Of a stretch of DNA of 64,000 nucleotides, positions 45,224 through 53,798 are shown piece by piece. Source of the DNA: an uncultured Bacilli bacterium (GTDB taxonomy: Bacteria > Bacillota_I > Bacilli_A > RF39 > UBA660); the NCBI GenBank assembly GCA_934167885.1, contig CAKPMB010000005.1, forward strand, positions 1 to 64,000. Direction: 5' to 3'. Numbering within the stretch: the first letter of the stretch is position 1; each line of letters begins with the position of its first letter. The position numbers were made by a program, and so were the translations under genes. Below the pieces are notes generated by a model that was not told the origin of the DNA, made no database searches, and saw nothing but the letters and a program-made list of their open reading frames with translations.

Positions 45224-45916
45224 ATGTTTTTTTTAATAAATATTGTTAAAAGTCTATTTTTAGGAATGGCAAGTTATTCAAATAACGTTTTTCCAGAACC
45301 ATTAAGCCAAGATGAGGAAGAGAAATATCTTCAATTAATGCATGCTGGGAATGATGATGCCAGAAATAAATTAATTGAACACAATTTGCGATTAGTGGCG
45401 CATATTGTTAAAAAATTTGAACATAATGTGCAAGAACAAGATGATCTTATTAGTATTGGAACTATTGGTTTAATAAAAGGAGTTGATACATATTCTTTAT
45501 CCAAAAAAGTAAAATTAACAACATATTGTGCACGATGTATTCAAAATGAAATCTTAATGTATTATCGTAGTAATAATAAAAATAACCGTAATATATCCAT
45601 TAATGAGGGAATCGGTTATGATAAAGAAGGCAATGAGATAACAATAATTGATATTTTAAAATCGCCTAAACCAGACTTTTTAATGGAATTGCACACTAAA
45701 GATAATATAAAATTACTTAATAATTATTTAAAAGTTTTAAATAATCGTGAAAAAGATATTATTAAAAGACGTTACGGACTCAATAATACAAAGGAACAAA
45801 CACAAAAATTTATTGCTAAAGATTTAAACATTTCACGAAGTTATGTATCACGTATTGAAAAACGAGCTTTAACCAAAATTTTACGTGAATTTATTAGGAA
45901 TAAAAATACCGAATAG
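45224..45916 (+). CDS. sigK: Late mother-cell sporulation sigma factor SigK
   Basis: 230 residues, uninterrupted by any skin-like element. Hydrophobic pro-sequence-like N-terminus, then PLSQDEEEKYLQLM, RLVAHIVKKFE, DLISIGTIGLIKG (region 2), RCIQNEILMYYR and RSYVSRIEKRALTKI (region 4). RLVAHIVKKF and RSYVSRIEKRA match SigK better than SigE. Drives late coat genes in the mother cell. Start ATG after GGTGAT. Confidence 0.95.
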   Translation: MFFLINIVKSLFLGMASYSNNVFPEPLSQDEEEKYLQLMHAGNDDARNKLIEHNLRLVAHIVKKFEHNVQEQDDLISIGTIGLIKGVDTYSLSKKVKLTTYCARCIQNEILMYYRSNNKNNRNISINEGIGYDKEGNEITIIDILKSPKPDFLMELHTKDNIKLLNNYLKVLNNREKDIIKRRYGLNNTKEQTQKFIAKDLNISRSYVSRIEKRALTKILREFIRNKNTE

Positions 45917-45941
45917 GCTAATAATATAATTGGAGGATAGA

Positions 45942-46304
45942 GTGAACGATAAATATATTATTGATGAGTTATTTGATGATGCCACTACCCAGATTGAGGC
46001 CTTAAAGTGTGATATATATGAATTGGATGGTAATTATCACATAGAAATAGATGTTCCAGGTTTTAATAAACAAAGTTTAAAAGTTGAATATATAAATGGC
46101 TATATTTCAGTTATTGGCAATAGACAGCCTGATGCAAATGTAAAATATATTAAAAAAGAACGATTTTATGGAACATATAAACGAGAGTTTTATGTGGGGG
46201 AAGTTGATGTATTAAGAGTTAATGCTAAGTATCGTGATGGTATTTTGAGTATAGTGGTTCCTAAAAGTATTAAAGAAAGTCCTAAAACTATTACAATTAA
46301 GTAG
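45942..46304 (+). CDS. Small heat-shock protein (Hsp20/alpha-crystallin)
   Basis: 120 residues from GTG at 45942; a TTG at 45930 in frame lies before the GGAGG ribosome site and is not used. The alpha-crystallin domain runs IYELDGNYHIEIDVPGFNK...FYGTYKREFYV...AKYRDGILSIVVPK. Likely binds unfolded proteins or acts with spores; it follows sigK by 25 bases. Confidence 0.9.
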   Translation: MNDKYIIDELFDDATTQIEALKCDIYELDGNYHIEIDVPGFNKQSLKVEYINGYISVIGNRQPDANVKYIKKERFYGTYKREFYVGEVDVLRVNAKYRDGILSIVVPKSIKESPKTITIK

Positions 46305-46322
46305 TTTACTTTTTGAAAAATG

Positions 46323-46350
46323 AGATATAATAATGGTTATATCTTTTTTC
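46323..46350 (+). terminator. Terminator after the Hsp20 gene
   Basis: AGATATAA/TTATATCT stem with a TAATGG loop, then TTTTTC. Confidence 0.75.
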
Positions 46351-46357
46351 TTTACTA

Positions 46358-46386
46358 TTGACAAACAAAATATTATTACTTAAAAT
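46358..46386 (+). promoter_or_regulatory. Promoter of gpsB (and rnpB)
   Basis: TTGACA (46358-46363), 17-base spacer, TAAAAT (46381-46386); a near-consensus vegetative promoter. Confidence 0.7.
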
Positions 46387-46411
46387 ATTAGTAGAAGGAA
46401 AAGGTGGTAAG

Positions 46412-46744
46412 ATGAATAAAGGATTAATAAATTTAACACCTGAAGATATATATAATAAAGATTTTAAGTTAGATGCAAGAGGATATAGATGCAAGGAAGT
46501 TGATCAGTATTTGGATTTAATTATTGCTGATTATCAAGAATTTAATAAGATAATTGTGGCTCTTGAAAAAGAAAAAGATGAACAACTTGAAGAAATACTC
46601 TCATTAAAACAAGAGATAAGGAATCTTAAAACGAGTGTCGAAATATCTAGTAAAGCATCAAGTGGTAGCGATGGTAAGAGTAATATAGATATACTTAAGA
46701 GATTATCGCAACTTGAAAAAATTGTTTATGGAAAGGATGAATAA
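46412..46744 (+). CDS. gpsB: Cell-division protein GpsB (DivIVA-like)
   Basis: 110 residues from ATG at 46412 after AAGGTGG. LTPEDIYNKDFKLDARGYRCKEVDQYLD is the DivIVA/GpsB membrane-binding start, followed by a coiled coil (about 40-75) and a short C-terminal domain. It coordinates septal and peripheral wall synthesis. As in B. subtilis it sits directly before rnpB. Confidence 0.92.
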   Translation: MNKGLINLTPEDIYNKDFKLDARGYRCKEVDQYLDLIIADYQEFNKIIVALEKEKDEQLEEILSLKQEIRNLKTSVEISSKASSGSDGKSNIDILKRLSQLEKIVYGKDE

Positions 46745-47093
46745 AACACTTGGGTAAACGCTATATTTTTATAATATAGAGGAAAGTCCATGCTCACAAA
46801 AACTGTGATGTTTTTAATGTTCGCGCTAAGGGAAAGAATAACCTTAGGTAGTAGTAATACTAACGGCTAAGAAATGACCTAAGTCACTGATATGGTCAGA
46901 TTATTTATAAAAGTGCTATAGTGATGAAAAAGTCGGAAACGATGGAAGTGGAACATAGTAAACCCCGCGAGTGAGAAACCCAAATTTTGGTAGGGGAGCC
47001 TTGAGATGTAGGAAACGAACTGCGTCTAGGATCAATTGATAGATAAATGTTTACCACCTAGTAATAGGGACAGAACATGGCTTATAAAGTGTT
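46745..47093 (+). ncRNA. rnpB: RNase P RNA, Bacillus (B) type
   Basis: Conserved core GAGGAAAGTCCATGCTCAC at the 5' side, GTGGAACATAGTAAACCCC, then GAGAAACCCAAATTTTGGTA and the closing AGAACATGGCTTATA. P1 is AACACTT (46745-46751) with AAGTGTT (47087-47093), followed by a T run that serves as terminator. The catalytic RNA processes tRNA 5' ends. Coordinates of the ends are set by P1. Confidence 0.95.
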
Positions 47094-47113
47094 TTTTTTA
47101 TTTTGAATGATAT

Positions 47114-47596
47114 ATGAAAGAAATAGGAGAAAAGTTAAAAGAAACTAGAAAGAAAAATGGTGTTAGTTTAGAAGAAGCAAGTAATGATTTATCAATTAAT
47201 GCTATTGAACTTGAAAATTTAGAAAATGGTAATTTTAAAGCCTTTAAAGATGTTTTTGAATTAAAAAAGAATATTAGAGCATATGCTAAATACTTAGGGC
47301 TTGATGAAAATAGTTTGTTAGATGAATTTAATGATTATTTATTTGAAAAGACATCACGTATCTCACTTTTAGATATTAAACGTGTTAGTGAAGAAAAACA
47401 AAAGAAAATAAGTTCACCATACACTAATATTAAGCCATCAAGATATAATTTTGCTCCTATTACTTTAATTGTTGTCTTACTAGTTTTTATTTCTTTAATA
47501 GTATATTTATCCTTATCCTTTATAAGAAAAGATAAGGATCTTGATAGAGAATTAGTTAGTAATGGTGTGGAGGTTTTATATGAATTTGCCGAATAA
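47114..47596 (+). CDS. ymfM: HTH membrane protein (YmfM/RodZ-like)
   Basis: 160 residues. N-terminal helix-turn-helix IGEKLKETRKKNGVSLEEAS...LENLENGNF (HTH_25 type), then a basic linker and one membrane segment about 119-139. This RodZ/YmfM layout links MreB to the membrane in rod-shaped cells. The usual C-terminal extracellular domain is reduced to about 20 residues. Overlaps pgsA by 17 bases. Confidence 0.85.
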   Translation: MKEIGEKLKETRKKNGVSLEEASNDLSINAIELENLENGNFKAFKDVFELKKNIRAYAKYLGLDENSLLDEFNDYLFEKTSRISLLDIKRVSEEKQKKISSPYTNIKPSRYNFAPITLIVVLLVFISLIVYLSLSFIRKDKDLDRELVSNGVEVLYEFAE

Positions 47597-48164
47597 AATA
47601 ACGTTATCAAGAATATTTTTAACTATATTTATCATAATATTTTGTGTATTCCCTTTTTATAGTTTAGGTATAAATATGCCTAAGATTTCGATTGCCGGAA
47701 TAACATGTGATAGTGTTTATTTAATAAGTGGCTTATTGTTTATTATTGCATCAGTAACGGATTTCATTGATGGTAAATTAGCACGAAGTAGGAATTTAGT
47801 AACTGATACCGGTAAGATGTTAGATGCAATTGCTGATAAGGTTTTAGTAAATTCTATTCTTATCATTTTTGCAGCCAATGGTTTTATTCATCCGATTGTG
47901 GCTGTTATCTACATTTTTAGAGATGAAGTTGTAAATGCTCTTAAGATGCATTCTGCTAAAAAAGGAACAGTTGTTGCAGCTAGTATGAGTGGTAAAATTA
48001 AGACATTTGCTATGATGACAGGGTTATCACTTAAATTTTTCTACAATTTACCATTTGAACTTATTGGTATTAATGTTGCTGACTTTCTAATTTACTTTGC
48101 AACGATTATGTCAATTGTATCAGGCGTTGAGTATTATCGGGCAATAATGAAGAAAAAAGCGTAA
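47580..48164 (+). CDS. pgsA: CDP-diacylglycerol-glycerol-3-phosphate phosphatidyltransferase
   Basis: 194 residues from the ATG at 47580 after GTGGAGG. MNLPNKITLSRI is the typical start; catalytic DG(X2)AR(X8)G(X3)D(X3)D is present in DFIDGKLARSRNLVTDTGKM and LDAIADK. About five membrane helices. Makes phosphatidylglycerol phosphate, precursor of the phosphatidylglycerol used by LtaS. Confidence 0.95.
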   Translation: MNLPNKITLSRIFLTIFIIIFCVFPFYSLGINMPKISIAGITCDSVYLISGLLFIIASVTDFIDGKLARSRNLVTDTGKMLDAIADKVLVNSILIIFAANGFIHPIVAVIYIFRDEVVNALKMHSAKKGTVVAASMSGKIKTFAMMTGLSLKFFYNLPFELIGINVADFLIYFATIMSIVSGVEYYRAIMKKKA

Positions 48165-48219
48165 AGTAGTTGTTTTTGAAAATAAAATGATATAAAATAA
48201 TGCATAAGGAGAGATAATT

Positions 48220-48429
48220 ATGTGGCATGACATTTTAATGATTGTCATTGGTCTTATTCCAGGATTAATTATAGGTTTCTTGGTTGCAAGAAAATTAATG
48301 ACAAAATATTTAAAGCAAAATCCTCCAATAAATGAGGAAATGATAAAAGCTTTAATGAGTGGTATGGGAAGAACTCCTACTCAGAAACAAATTAATCAAA
48401 TGATGAAAAATATGACAAAATATATGTAA
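48220..48429 (+). CDS. yneF: YneF family (UPF0154) membrane protein
   Basis: 69 residues. One N-terminal membrane helix (LMIVIGLIPGLIIGFLVARKLM), then PPINEEMIKALMSGMGRTPTQKQINQMM, the diagnostic UPF0154 sequence. Function unknown. AAGGAGAG precedes ATG. Confidence 0.92.
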   Translation: MWHDILMIVIGLIPGLIIGFLVARKLMTKYLKQNPPINEEMIKALMSGMGRTPTQKQINQMMKNMTKYM

Positions 48430-48435
48430 ATCATA

Positions 48436-48610
48436 AAAGAGACAATAATAGAAGTCTTATTTTAAGAGAGTGATTGCTTGGTGAAAAATCATAATAAGAA
48501 CTATTTATCTACTCTTTAGAGAACCTAATAAGTTCCGGGAGACCGTTATCGTTAATTAAGTTATAAAAGGATGGTACCGTGCTTTGCACTCCTTAACCAT
48601 TCTTTTTTTT
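48436..48610 (+). promoter_or_regulatory. T-box riboswitch, serine type
   Basis: Stem I base AAAGAG (48436-48441) pairs with CTCTTT (48512-48517). UCU at 48508-48510, followed by A, is a candidate serine specifier. The T-box bulge UGGUACCGUG is at 48572-48581. Terminator: AGGATGGT pairs with ACCATTCT (48568-48603 region), then a T run. Uncharged tRNA-Ser should favour the antiterminator and allow expression of the genes below. Confidence 0.85.
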
Positions 48611-48627
48611 GTTTATAAGGAGGATTT

Positions 48628-49140
48628 ATGTTAAGAAAGTATTTTAATGAAAAAGAATATGATAATCTTGTTGAAAGTGATAATTTATTGTATAAGGCTT
48701 TAGAGATTGTTAGTAAGTTATTTAAAGATAAAGTTGATAAGGGTGGTATTCCATACTCCGTTCACTTACTAAGAGTATATGATGGAGTAAGTGATTATAA
48801 TGAGAAAGTAACAGCGCTTTTGCACGATACGCTTGAAGATACTGATGTATCTGTTAGTGATTTAGAAGAAGTTGGGATCCCTAAAGAAATTACGGATGTT
48901 TTAGTGCTTTTAACCAAAAATAAAGGTGAAGATTATGGAAGCTATATTGCAAGAATAATTAACGGTCACAATATTCATGCCCTTAACATAAAACTTGCAG
49001 ATTTAACACATAATATGGAAGTAGGACGTATTAAAAATCCAACTATAAATGATTATGAAAGAATTAACAAACGTTATGCACCAGCGCGTGAGAGAATATT
49101 AGAAGAAATAAATAATTTTGAAATTGATAGGAGAAAGTAA
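48628..49140 (+). CDS. HD-domain hydrolase-like protein (RelA/SpoT type)
   Basis: 170 residues. VTALLHDTLEDTD gives H66-D67 and ED of the HD hydrolase; NIKLADLTHNMEVGRI is the second conserved part seen in the hydrolase domain of RelA/SpoT. No synthetase, TGS or ACT domain, so it resembles small alarmone hydrolases. It lies between the serine T-box and serS, so it should respond to serine starvation. (p)ppGpp as substrate is inferred. Confidence 0.75.
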   Translation: MLRKYFNEKEYDNLVESDNLLYKALEIVSKLFKDKVDKGGIPYSVHLLRVYDGVSDYNEKVTALLHDTLEDTDVSVSDLEEVGIPKEITDVLVLLTKNKGEDYGSYIARIINGHNIHALNIKLADLTHNMEVGRIKNPTINDYERINKRYAPARERILEEINNFEIDRRK

Positions 49141-49141
49141 T

Positions 49142-50425
49142 ATGTTAGATATAAAATTTTTAAGAGAAAATAGTGATGTTGTAAAGGAAAATATTAAGAA
49201 AAAGTTTCAAGATGCTAAACTACCTTTAGTAGATAGAGTTATTGAACTTGATAAAAAGTCACGTGATTTAAAAAATAATGGTGATAATTTACGAAGTGAA
49301 CGTAAAAAAATAAGTGATGAAATAGGGAAATTATTTAAAGAAGGTAAAAGGGAAGAAGCTGAAAATAGTAAGAAACAAGTTCAAGAGATAAATGATAAAT
49401 TAGTATCAATGGAAGAGGAAGAGAATAATATTAATAAAGAAATTCGTGAAATTATGCTTACGATTCCAAATATTATTGATGAGAGTGTCCCTATTGGTAA
49501 GGATGATTCATGTAATGTTGAAATTGAAAAATTTGGTGATCCAATTGTTCCTTCGTTTGAAGTTCCCTATCATGCTGATATTCTAGAGAGAATGAGTGGT
49601 CTTGATAAAGATGCTAGTGGCAGAACAAGTGGTAATGGTTTTTATTATTTAATGGGTGACGCTGCTCGTCTTCATAGTGCTATGCTAAGTTATGCCCGCG
49701 ACTATATGATAAATAATGGTTTTACTTATTGTATTCCACCTTTTATGATTCACGGGGATGTTGTTTCAGGTGTTATGAGTTTCGCTGAAATGGAAAACAT
49801 GATGTATAAAATTGAAGGTGAAGATTTATATTTAATTGGAACAAGTGAACATTCAATGATTGGTAAATTTAAAAATCAAATTGTTGAAAATAAAAATTTG
49901 CCTATTACTTTAACAAGTTATAGCCCATGTTTCCGCAAAGAAGTAGGAGCTCATGGTATTGAAGAACGTGGTATATATCGTGTTCATCAATTTGAAAAAC
50001 AAGAAATGGTTGTTTTATGCGAACCAGAAGAATCAATGGAATGGTATAACAAAATGTGGCAATTGAGTGTTGGTTTCTTTAGAAGCTTAGAAATACCAGT
50101 TAGAACATTAGAATGTTGTAGTGGGGATTTAGCGGATTTAAAAGTAAAATCATGTGATGTTGAAGCATGGAGTCCACGTCAAAAGAAATATTTTGAAGTA
50201 GGTAGTTGTTCAACTCTTGGTGATGCTCAAGCTCGTCGCCTTGGTATTAGAACTAAAAAAGATGGTAAAACTTATTATGTTCATACATTGAATAATACGG
50301 TTTTAGCAACTCCTCGTGGTTTAATTGCTTTCCTTGAAAATCACTATACAAATGATGGAAAAATTACTATTCCTGAGGTTTTACAACCATATATGGGTGG
50401 TATGAAGGAAATTGTTTTGAAATAA
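49142..50425 (+). CDS. serS: Seryl-tRNA synthetase
   Basis: 427 residues from ATG at 49142 after AGGAG. N-terminal coiled-coil arm (about 25-105), motif 2 FRKEVGAHGIEERGIYRVHQF, QFEKQEMV, ending in LNNTVLATPRGLIAFLENH (motif 3 with TxxxR-like Arg). Charges tRNA-Ser and supplies selenocysteine systems where present. Shares the T-box with the HD gene upstream. Confidence 0.97.
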   Translation: MLDIKFLRENSDVVKENIKKKFQDAKLPLVDRVIELDKKSRDLKNNGDNLRSERKKISDEIGKLFKEGKREEAENSKKQVQEINDKLVSMEEEENNINKEIREIMLTIPNIIDESVPIGKDDSCNVEIEKFGDPIVPSFEVPYHADILERMSGLDKDASGRTSGNGFYYLMGDAARLHSAMLSYARDYMINNGFTYCIPPFMIHGDVVSGVMSFAEMENMMYKIEGEDLYLIGTSEHSMIGKFKNQIVENKNLPITLTSYSPCFRKEVGAHGIEERGIYRVHQFEKQEMVVLCEPEESMEWYNKMWQLSVGFFRSLEIPVRTLECCSGDLADLKVKSCDVEAWSPRQKKYFEVGSCSTLGDAQARRLGIRTKKDGKTYYVHTLNNTVLATPRGLIAFLENHYTNDGKITIPEVLQPYMGGMKEIVLK

Positions 50426-50428
50426 AGC

Positions 50429-50449
50429 ATCTTTAAGATGTTTTTTTCA
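50429..50449 (+). terminator. Terminator after serS
   Basis: CATCT/AGATG stem with short loop followed by seven T. Confidence 0.7.
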
Positions 50450-50464
50450 TACTTTAATTATTTA

Positions 50465-50473
50465 TGTTATAAT
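50465..50473 (+). promoter_or_regulatory. Extended -10 box before murI
   Basis: TGTTATAAT; no convincing -35, as expected for an extended -10 promoter. Confidence 0.5.
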
Positions 50474-50511
50474 TTAGTTATCTTTGCATATAAATGAATG
50501 GATGTGAAAAA

Positions 50512-51240
50512 ATGCGTGTAGGAATATTTGATTCTGGTCTCGGCGGTCTTGTTGTTTTAAAAGAAATATTAAAAAAATATCCTAATAATGAATTTATCTA
50601 TTATGGGGATACGCTAAACGTTCCGTATGGAAATAAGAGTATTGAAGAATTATTAGAAATAACCACGAAAATTATTAACTATTTTAATGAACAAAGGGTA
50701 GATTTAATAATAATCGCTTGTGGAACAGTAAGTTCTAATTGTTACTTTGAATTATGTAAGATAACCTCTATTCCTATTTTAGACATAATAAGTCCAACAA
50801 TTAGATATTTAAATAATTCGTCATATAACAAAATCGGTGTTATAGGAACGCTTAGAACAATCGAAAGTGGTGTTTTTACAAAGAAATTACCTAATAAAAA
50901 AGTATCTCAAGTAGCGTCTGTTGATTTAGCATCTATTATTGAAAATAATACGATTTTAGAAAATATGGAAACAATAAATAATTATTTAAATTTGTTAGAT
51001 AAAGATATTGAATGTTTAGTATTGGGATGCACACATTATCCAATTTTATTACCGATACTTAAAAATAAATTATCCATTCCTTTTATTGATATTGGTAAGT
51101 GTTTAGTAAAAGTGCTTAAACTAAAAAATGATAGTAAGCCATCAATTAATCTTTACTTTTCAAAGTTAGATGACAAAGTAATTGAAAATATTAATCAAAT
51201 TATTCCTTTTGATAAGCAGGTAACAGAATTAATTCTTTGA
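50512..51240 (+). CDS. murI: Glutamate racemase
   Basis: 242 residues from the ATG at 50512, with GGATGTG upstream. GIFDSGLGGL, the catalytic-cysteine segments IIACGTVSSN and LVLGCTHYPIL and the YYGDT loop are intact. Supplies D-glutamate to MurD, whose gene is also in the window. Confidence 0.95.
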   Translation: MRVGIFDSGLGGLVVLKEILKKYPNNEFIYYGDTLNVPYGNKSIEELLEITTKIINYFNEQRVDLIIIACGTVSSNCYFELCKITSIPILDIISPTIRYLNNSSYNKIGVIGTLRTIESGVFTKKLPNKKVSQVASVDLASIIENNTILENMETINNYLNLLDKDIECLVLGCTHYPILLPILKNKLSIPFIDIGKCLVKVLKLKNDSKPSINLYFSKLDDKVIENINQIIPFDKQVTELIL

Positions 51241-51246
51241 TAAATA

Positions 51247-51281
51247 TTAATATATATTAGAAAAAATCATATATTTAAATG
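51247..51281 (+). promoter_or_regulatory. Candidate sporulation promoter of ylmC
   Basis: CATATATTTAAATG at 51268-51281, identical to the boxes before spoIVA and sigK; TAATAT at 51248-51253 is a possible -35 with 14-base spacing. Confidence 0.5.
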
Positions 51282-51288
51282 GTGATAT

Positions 51289-51513
51289 ATGAATCTATCG
51301 GATTTACAAAATAAAGACTTAATTAATATGGTTGATGGTAAAAAGATTGGTAATATAATTGATGCTCGTTTTAACGTAACAACCGGAAATATTGAAAAAT
51401 TACTAATAGAGCCGAGTAAGTCATTTTTTTCATTAAAAAATAATGTTGTTGAAATAAATTTTAGTGATATAAACAAAATAGGTGAAGATGTGATCCTTGT
51501 TAATTATAAATAA
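51289..51513 (+). CDS. ylmC: YlmC/YmxH family PRC-barrel sporulation protein
   Basis: 74 residues. DLQNKDLINMVDGKKIGNIID is the family start and the rest folds as a small PRC barrel (FNVTTGNIEKLLI, INFSDINKIGEDVILV). YlmC/YmxH proteins accompany sporulation in Bacilli and Clostridia; the mechanism is not defined. It carries the shared sporulation box. Confidence 0.88.
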   Translation: MNLSDLQNKDLINMVDGKKIGNIIDARFNVTTGNIEKLLIEPSKSFFSLKNNVVEINFSDINKIGEDVILVNYK

Positions 51514-51530
51514 TAACTATAATAAAAAAT

Positions 51531-51560
51531 AAAGTATTATGGCCATAATACTTTATTTTT
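51531..51560. terminator. Bidirectional terminator between ylmC and ferredoxin
   Basis: 24-base perfect palindrome AAAGTATTATGG/CCATAATACTTT (51531-51554) with T run on the right and A run on the left. Confidence 0.85.
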
Positions 51561-51561
51561 T

Positions 51562-51747
51562 TTATTCTTCTTTACTAATTGCTCCAGTTGGACAACCATC
51601 GATAACTTCATCAAGTAATGCTTCATCTTTTATATCATTACTAATTACTTTTGAAATATTATCATCATCCATTTGGAAAACACTTGGATATGTTCCTTCA
51701 CAAGCACCGCATCCAATACAAGCGTCACGATCAACTATTGCTTTCAT
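51562..51747 (-). CDS. fer: Ferredoxin, single 4Fe-4S cluster
   Basis: 61 residues. Cluster cysteines C10, C13 and C16 (ACIGCGACEG) plus C52 (DGCPTGAI), as in Bacillus-type ferredoxins that carry Tyr-Pro where bicluster ferredoxins have Cys-Pro. An electron carrier for anaerobic enzymes; the radical-SAM NrdG is a possible client (inference). AGGAGGAT ribosome site on the minus strand. Confidence 0.92.
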   Translation of the reverse strand: MKAIVDRDACIGCGACEGTYPSVFQMDDDNISKVISNDIKDEALLDEVIDGCPTGAISKEE

Positions 51748-51846
51748 ACATCCTCCTTGTAGGTATTATATAAAAAAAATAATTTAAAAGCAATAAATGA
51801 TGAAAAAAAATAAAATATATGATATATTATTAGAGTAGGTGACAAT

Positions 51847-53058
51847 ATGAATAAGGGTTTTACGTTAGTTGAGTTGTTAGCAGTATTGGTAGTTATTAGT
51901 ATTATTTCAACTATTGGAGTATTTTCTTTTTCGAGTTTAACAAATAAATCCAAAGATGATTATTATAAAAATATGATATCTAACTTAGAACTTGCCGCCA
52001 ACACTTATTTTAGCAATAACCGTGAGGAACGCCCACCAATTGGTAGTGTATGTAATAAAGTTCCTATAAAAAGAATTGTTGAAAGCAACTTAATTAGTGA
52101 TGTTAAAAGTAGTAATGGGGCAGATTGTGATTTAGAAAATTCTTATGTATATATTAAGCGTAAAAATAATAAACAATATGAATATAATGTATCATTAATA
52201 TGTGGGAGTGATGAATTTTTAGTTTCCGAAGATGAATATTGTCAAGCTGAAATTGTAGAGTCATCTACTATTTCAGTATCCGCTAAAACCGTAAGTAATA
52301 AAACATATAATGTTTCAAGAATATATGATAATACCGATTGGATAAACGAAGATGTTTTGGTAACTTTTAACTCTAAGGTTGATATAACGAAATATGTTAT
52401 TACAAACATTACTTCACAGGACGTTATGACGTGTGACGCTAATAATAATGTTTGCACTATAACCATTAGCAATAAAGGAACATATAATGTTACTTCCTAT
52501 AGTGATACAAGTGTTGTAAGTTCTCGAACATTTAATGTCCGTATTGATAAAAATAAGCCAACATTTTCTTTAAGCAAAACAGGGGACTTTAATATAAGTG
52601 ATGGTAGTAGTGAATACATATATAAAAATAGTCTTAGCAATGTTAAGTCAACAAGTGGTATTTCTAGAATTGATTATGATTTATATAAAGGAACAAACGT
52701 TATTGCAAGCACAACAGTAAACAGCCTTAATATAGAGATTCGCTCACTGAAAACAGGAGTATATACAATACATGTTTGGGCTTATGATAAGGCTGGAAAT
52801 AAAAGCAATGAGGTTATTAATAACTTTAGGATAACCCGTGAAATAACACTTCTAAATCCTTTAGATGATAGTTATAATGTAAAATTTAAAGTTATCGATG
52901 GAACAAGTTACAACTATTTAGGAACATCTCTACCACAACTTGAAAAGGCCAATAGAACGTTTGTTGGATGGTCAACATCGACAACATCAAGTAATGTTGT
53001 TAGTGATACAAGTATTGTGTCAAGTTCAAATGTTGTGCTTTATGCTAAATGGAGTTAA
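51847..53058 (+). CDS. Prepilin-like protein with C-terminal InlB-type repeat
   Basis: 403 residues. MNKGFTLVELLAVLVVISII is a textbook type IV prepilin leader (Gly before Phe-1, Glu at +5) followed by the pilin helix. A pilin-like N-terminal half with cysteines is followed by two Ig-like/big-domain stretches and a final Listeria-Bacteroides repeat (RTFVGWSTST...VVLYAKWS). The large C-terminal extension makes it a candidate tip pilin, adhesin or pseudopilin. No assembly genes are near. AGGTGAC before ATG. Confidence 0.85.
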   Translation: MNKGFTLVELLAVLVVISIISTIGVFSFSSLTNKSKDDYYKNMISNLELAANTYFSNNREERPPIGSVCNKVPIKRIVESNLISDVKSSNGADCDLENSYVYIKRKNNKQYEYNVSLICGSDEFLVSEDEYCQAEIVESSTISVSAKTVSNKTYNVSRIYDNTDWINEDVLVTFNSKVDITKYVITNITSQDVMTCDANNNVCTITISNKGTYNVTSYSDTSVVSSRTFNVRIDKNKPTFSLSKTGDFNISDGSSEYIYKNSLSNVKSTSGISRIDYDLYKGTNVIASTTVNSLNIEIRSLKTGVYTIHVWAYDKAGNKSNEVINNFRITREITLLNPLDDSYNVKFKVIDGTSYNYLGTSLPQLEKANRTFVGWSTSTTSSNVVSDTSIVSSSNVVLYAKWS

Positions 53059-53060
53059 TT

Positions 53061-53699
53061 ATGGAAAGAATGAATAGATATGATGAAAAAGATAAAGTTT
53101 TAACAAGAACCCAAAAAAATGAAGACTTATATAAAGATGTTTATTTAAATAATACTATTGTCGATTTGAATCAAATAATGGAACAAGATGAGAATGATAC
53201 ACCAACTGATGATACTAAAAAAAGTGACGAAATTATTATAAATAAAGAAATGTATGAAGATACACATTATGATTTAGATGAATTTTTAAAAGAAAAAAGC
53301 AAATTACAAAAAGAGGATAATCTTCCAAGAAGTCTTGATGAAAAGATTCAAGAAGACGCCAATGAAATATCAAAAATTATTGAAAGAATTGAAGAAAAAA
53401 GTAAAGAAGAAGATTTTTTTGAGGATTTACTTCCTGACAATGATAACACTATTATAACTTCCGCTCCTACTGATAAACTAGAAACTGTTATTAGTGATGA
53501 AGCTATTGATAATTTTGTTATGAATAAGGATCTGGATGAAACGAATAGTTTTATTGATATTGAAGATACAACCAAAATATCTTCACCATCCATTGTTCAA
53601 GAAAGGCGTCCAAAATTTAAAAAGAAACCCTTTATTGTGCTTGTTTGCAGTTTTGTATTGTTAATTTTAGTTATTTTGTATATAATCTTTCGTCCATAG
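53061..53699 (+). CDS. Acidic tail-anchored protein of unknown function
   Basis: 212 residues from the ATG at 53061. A long acidic, low-complexity cytoplasmic part (rich in Asp, Glu, Lys) ends in a basic RRPKFKKKP and a C-terminal membrane helix about 190-210 (FIVLVCSFVLLILVILYII), with no signal peptide. No family recognised. It follows the prepilin-like gene by two bases and is probably co-expressed. Confidence 0.7.
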   Translation: MERMNRYDEKDKVLTRTQKNEDLYKDVYLNNTIVDLNQIMEQDENDTPTDDTKKSDEIIINKEMYEDTHYDLDEFLKEKSKLQKEDNLPRSLDEKIQEDANEISKIIERIEEKSKEEDFFEDLLPDNDNTIITSAPTDKLETVISDEAIDNFVMNKDLDETNSFIDIEDTTKISSPSIVQERRPKFKKKPFIVLVCSFVLLILVILYIIFRP

Positions 53700-53798
53700 T
53701 GTTAAATTAAACATTTATGCTTGAAATATAAGGGTTTTTAATATATAATGAATTTGTTGAGTGGGGGAACCCACTCTTTAATTTAGCAAAGGGGACTT

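Noticed and set aside
45930..45944. Start of the Hsp20 gene at TTG 45930
   Set aside because: The GGAGG ribosome site lies downstream of this TTG; GTG at 45942 has the right spacing.
51539..51787. Plus-strand protein opposite the ferredoxin gene
   Set aside because: It is a shadow of the ferredoxin frame and has no ribosome site.
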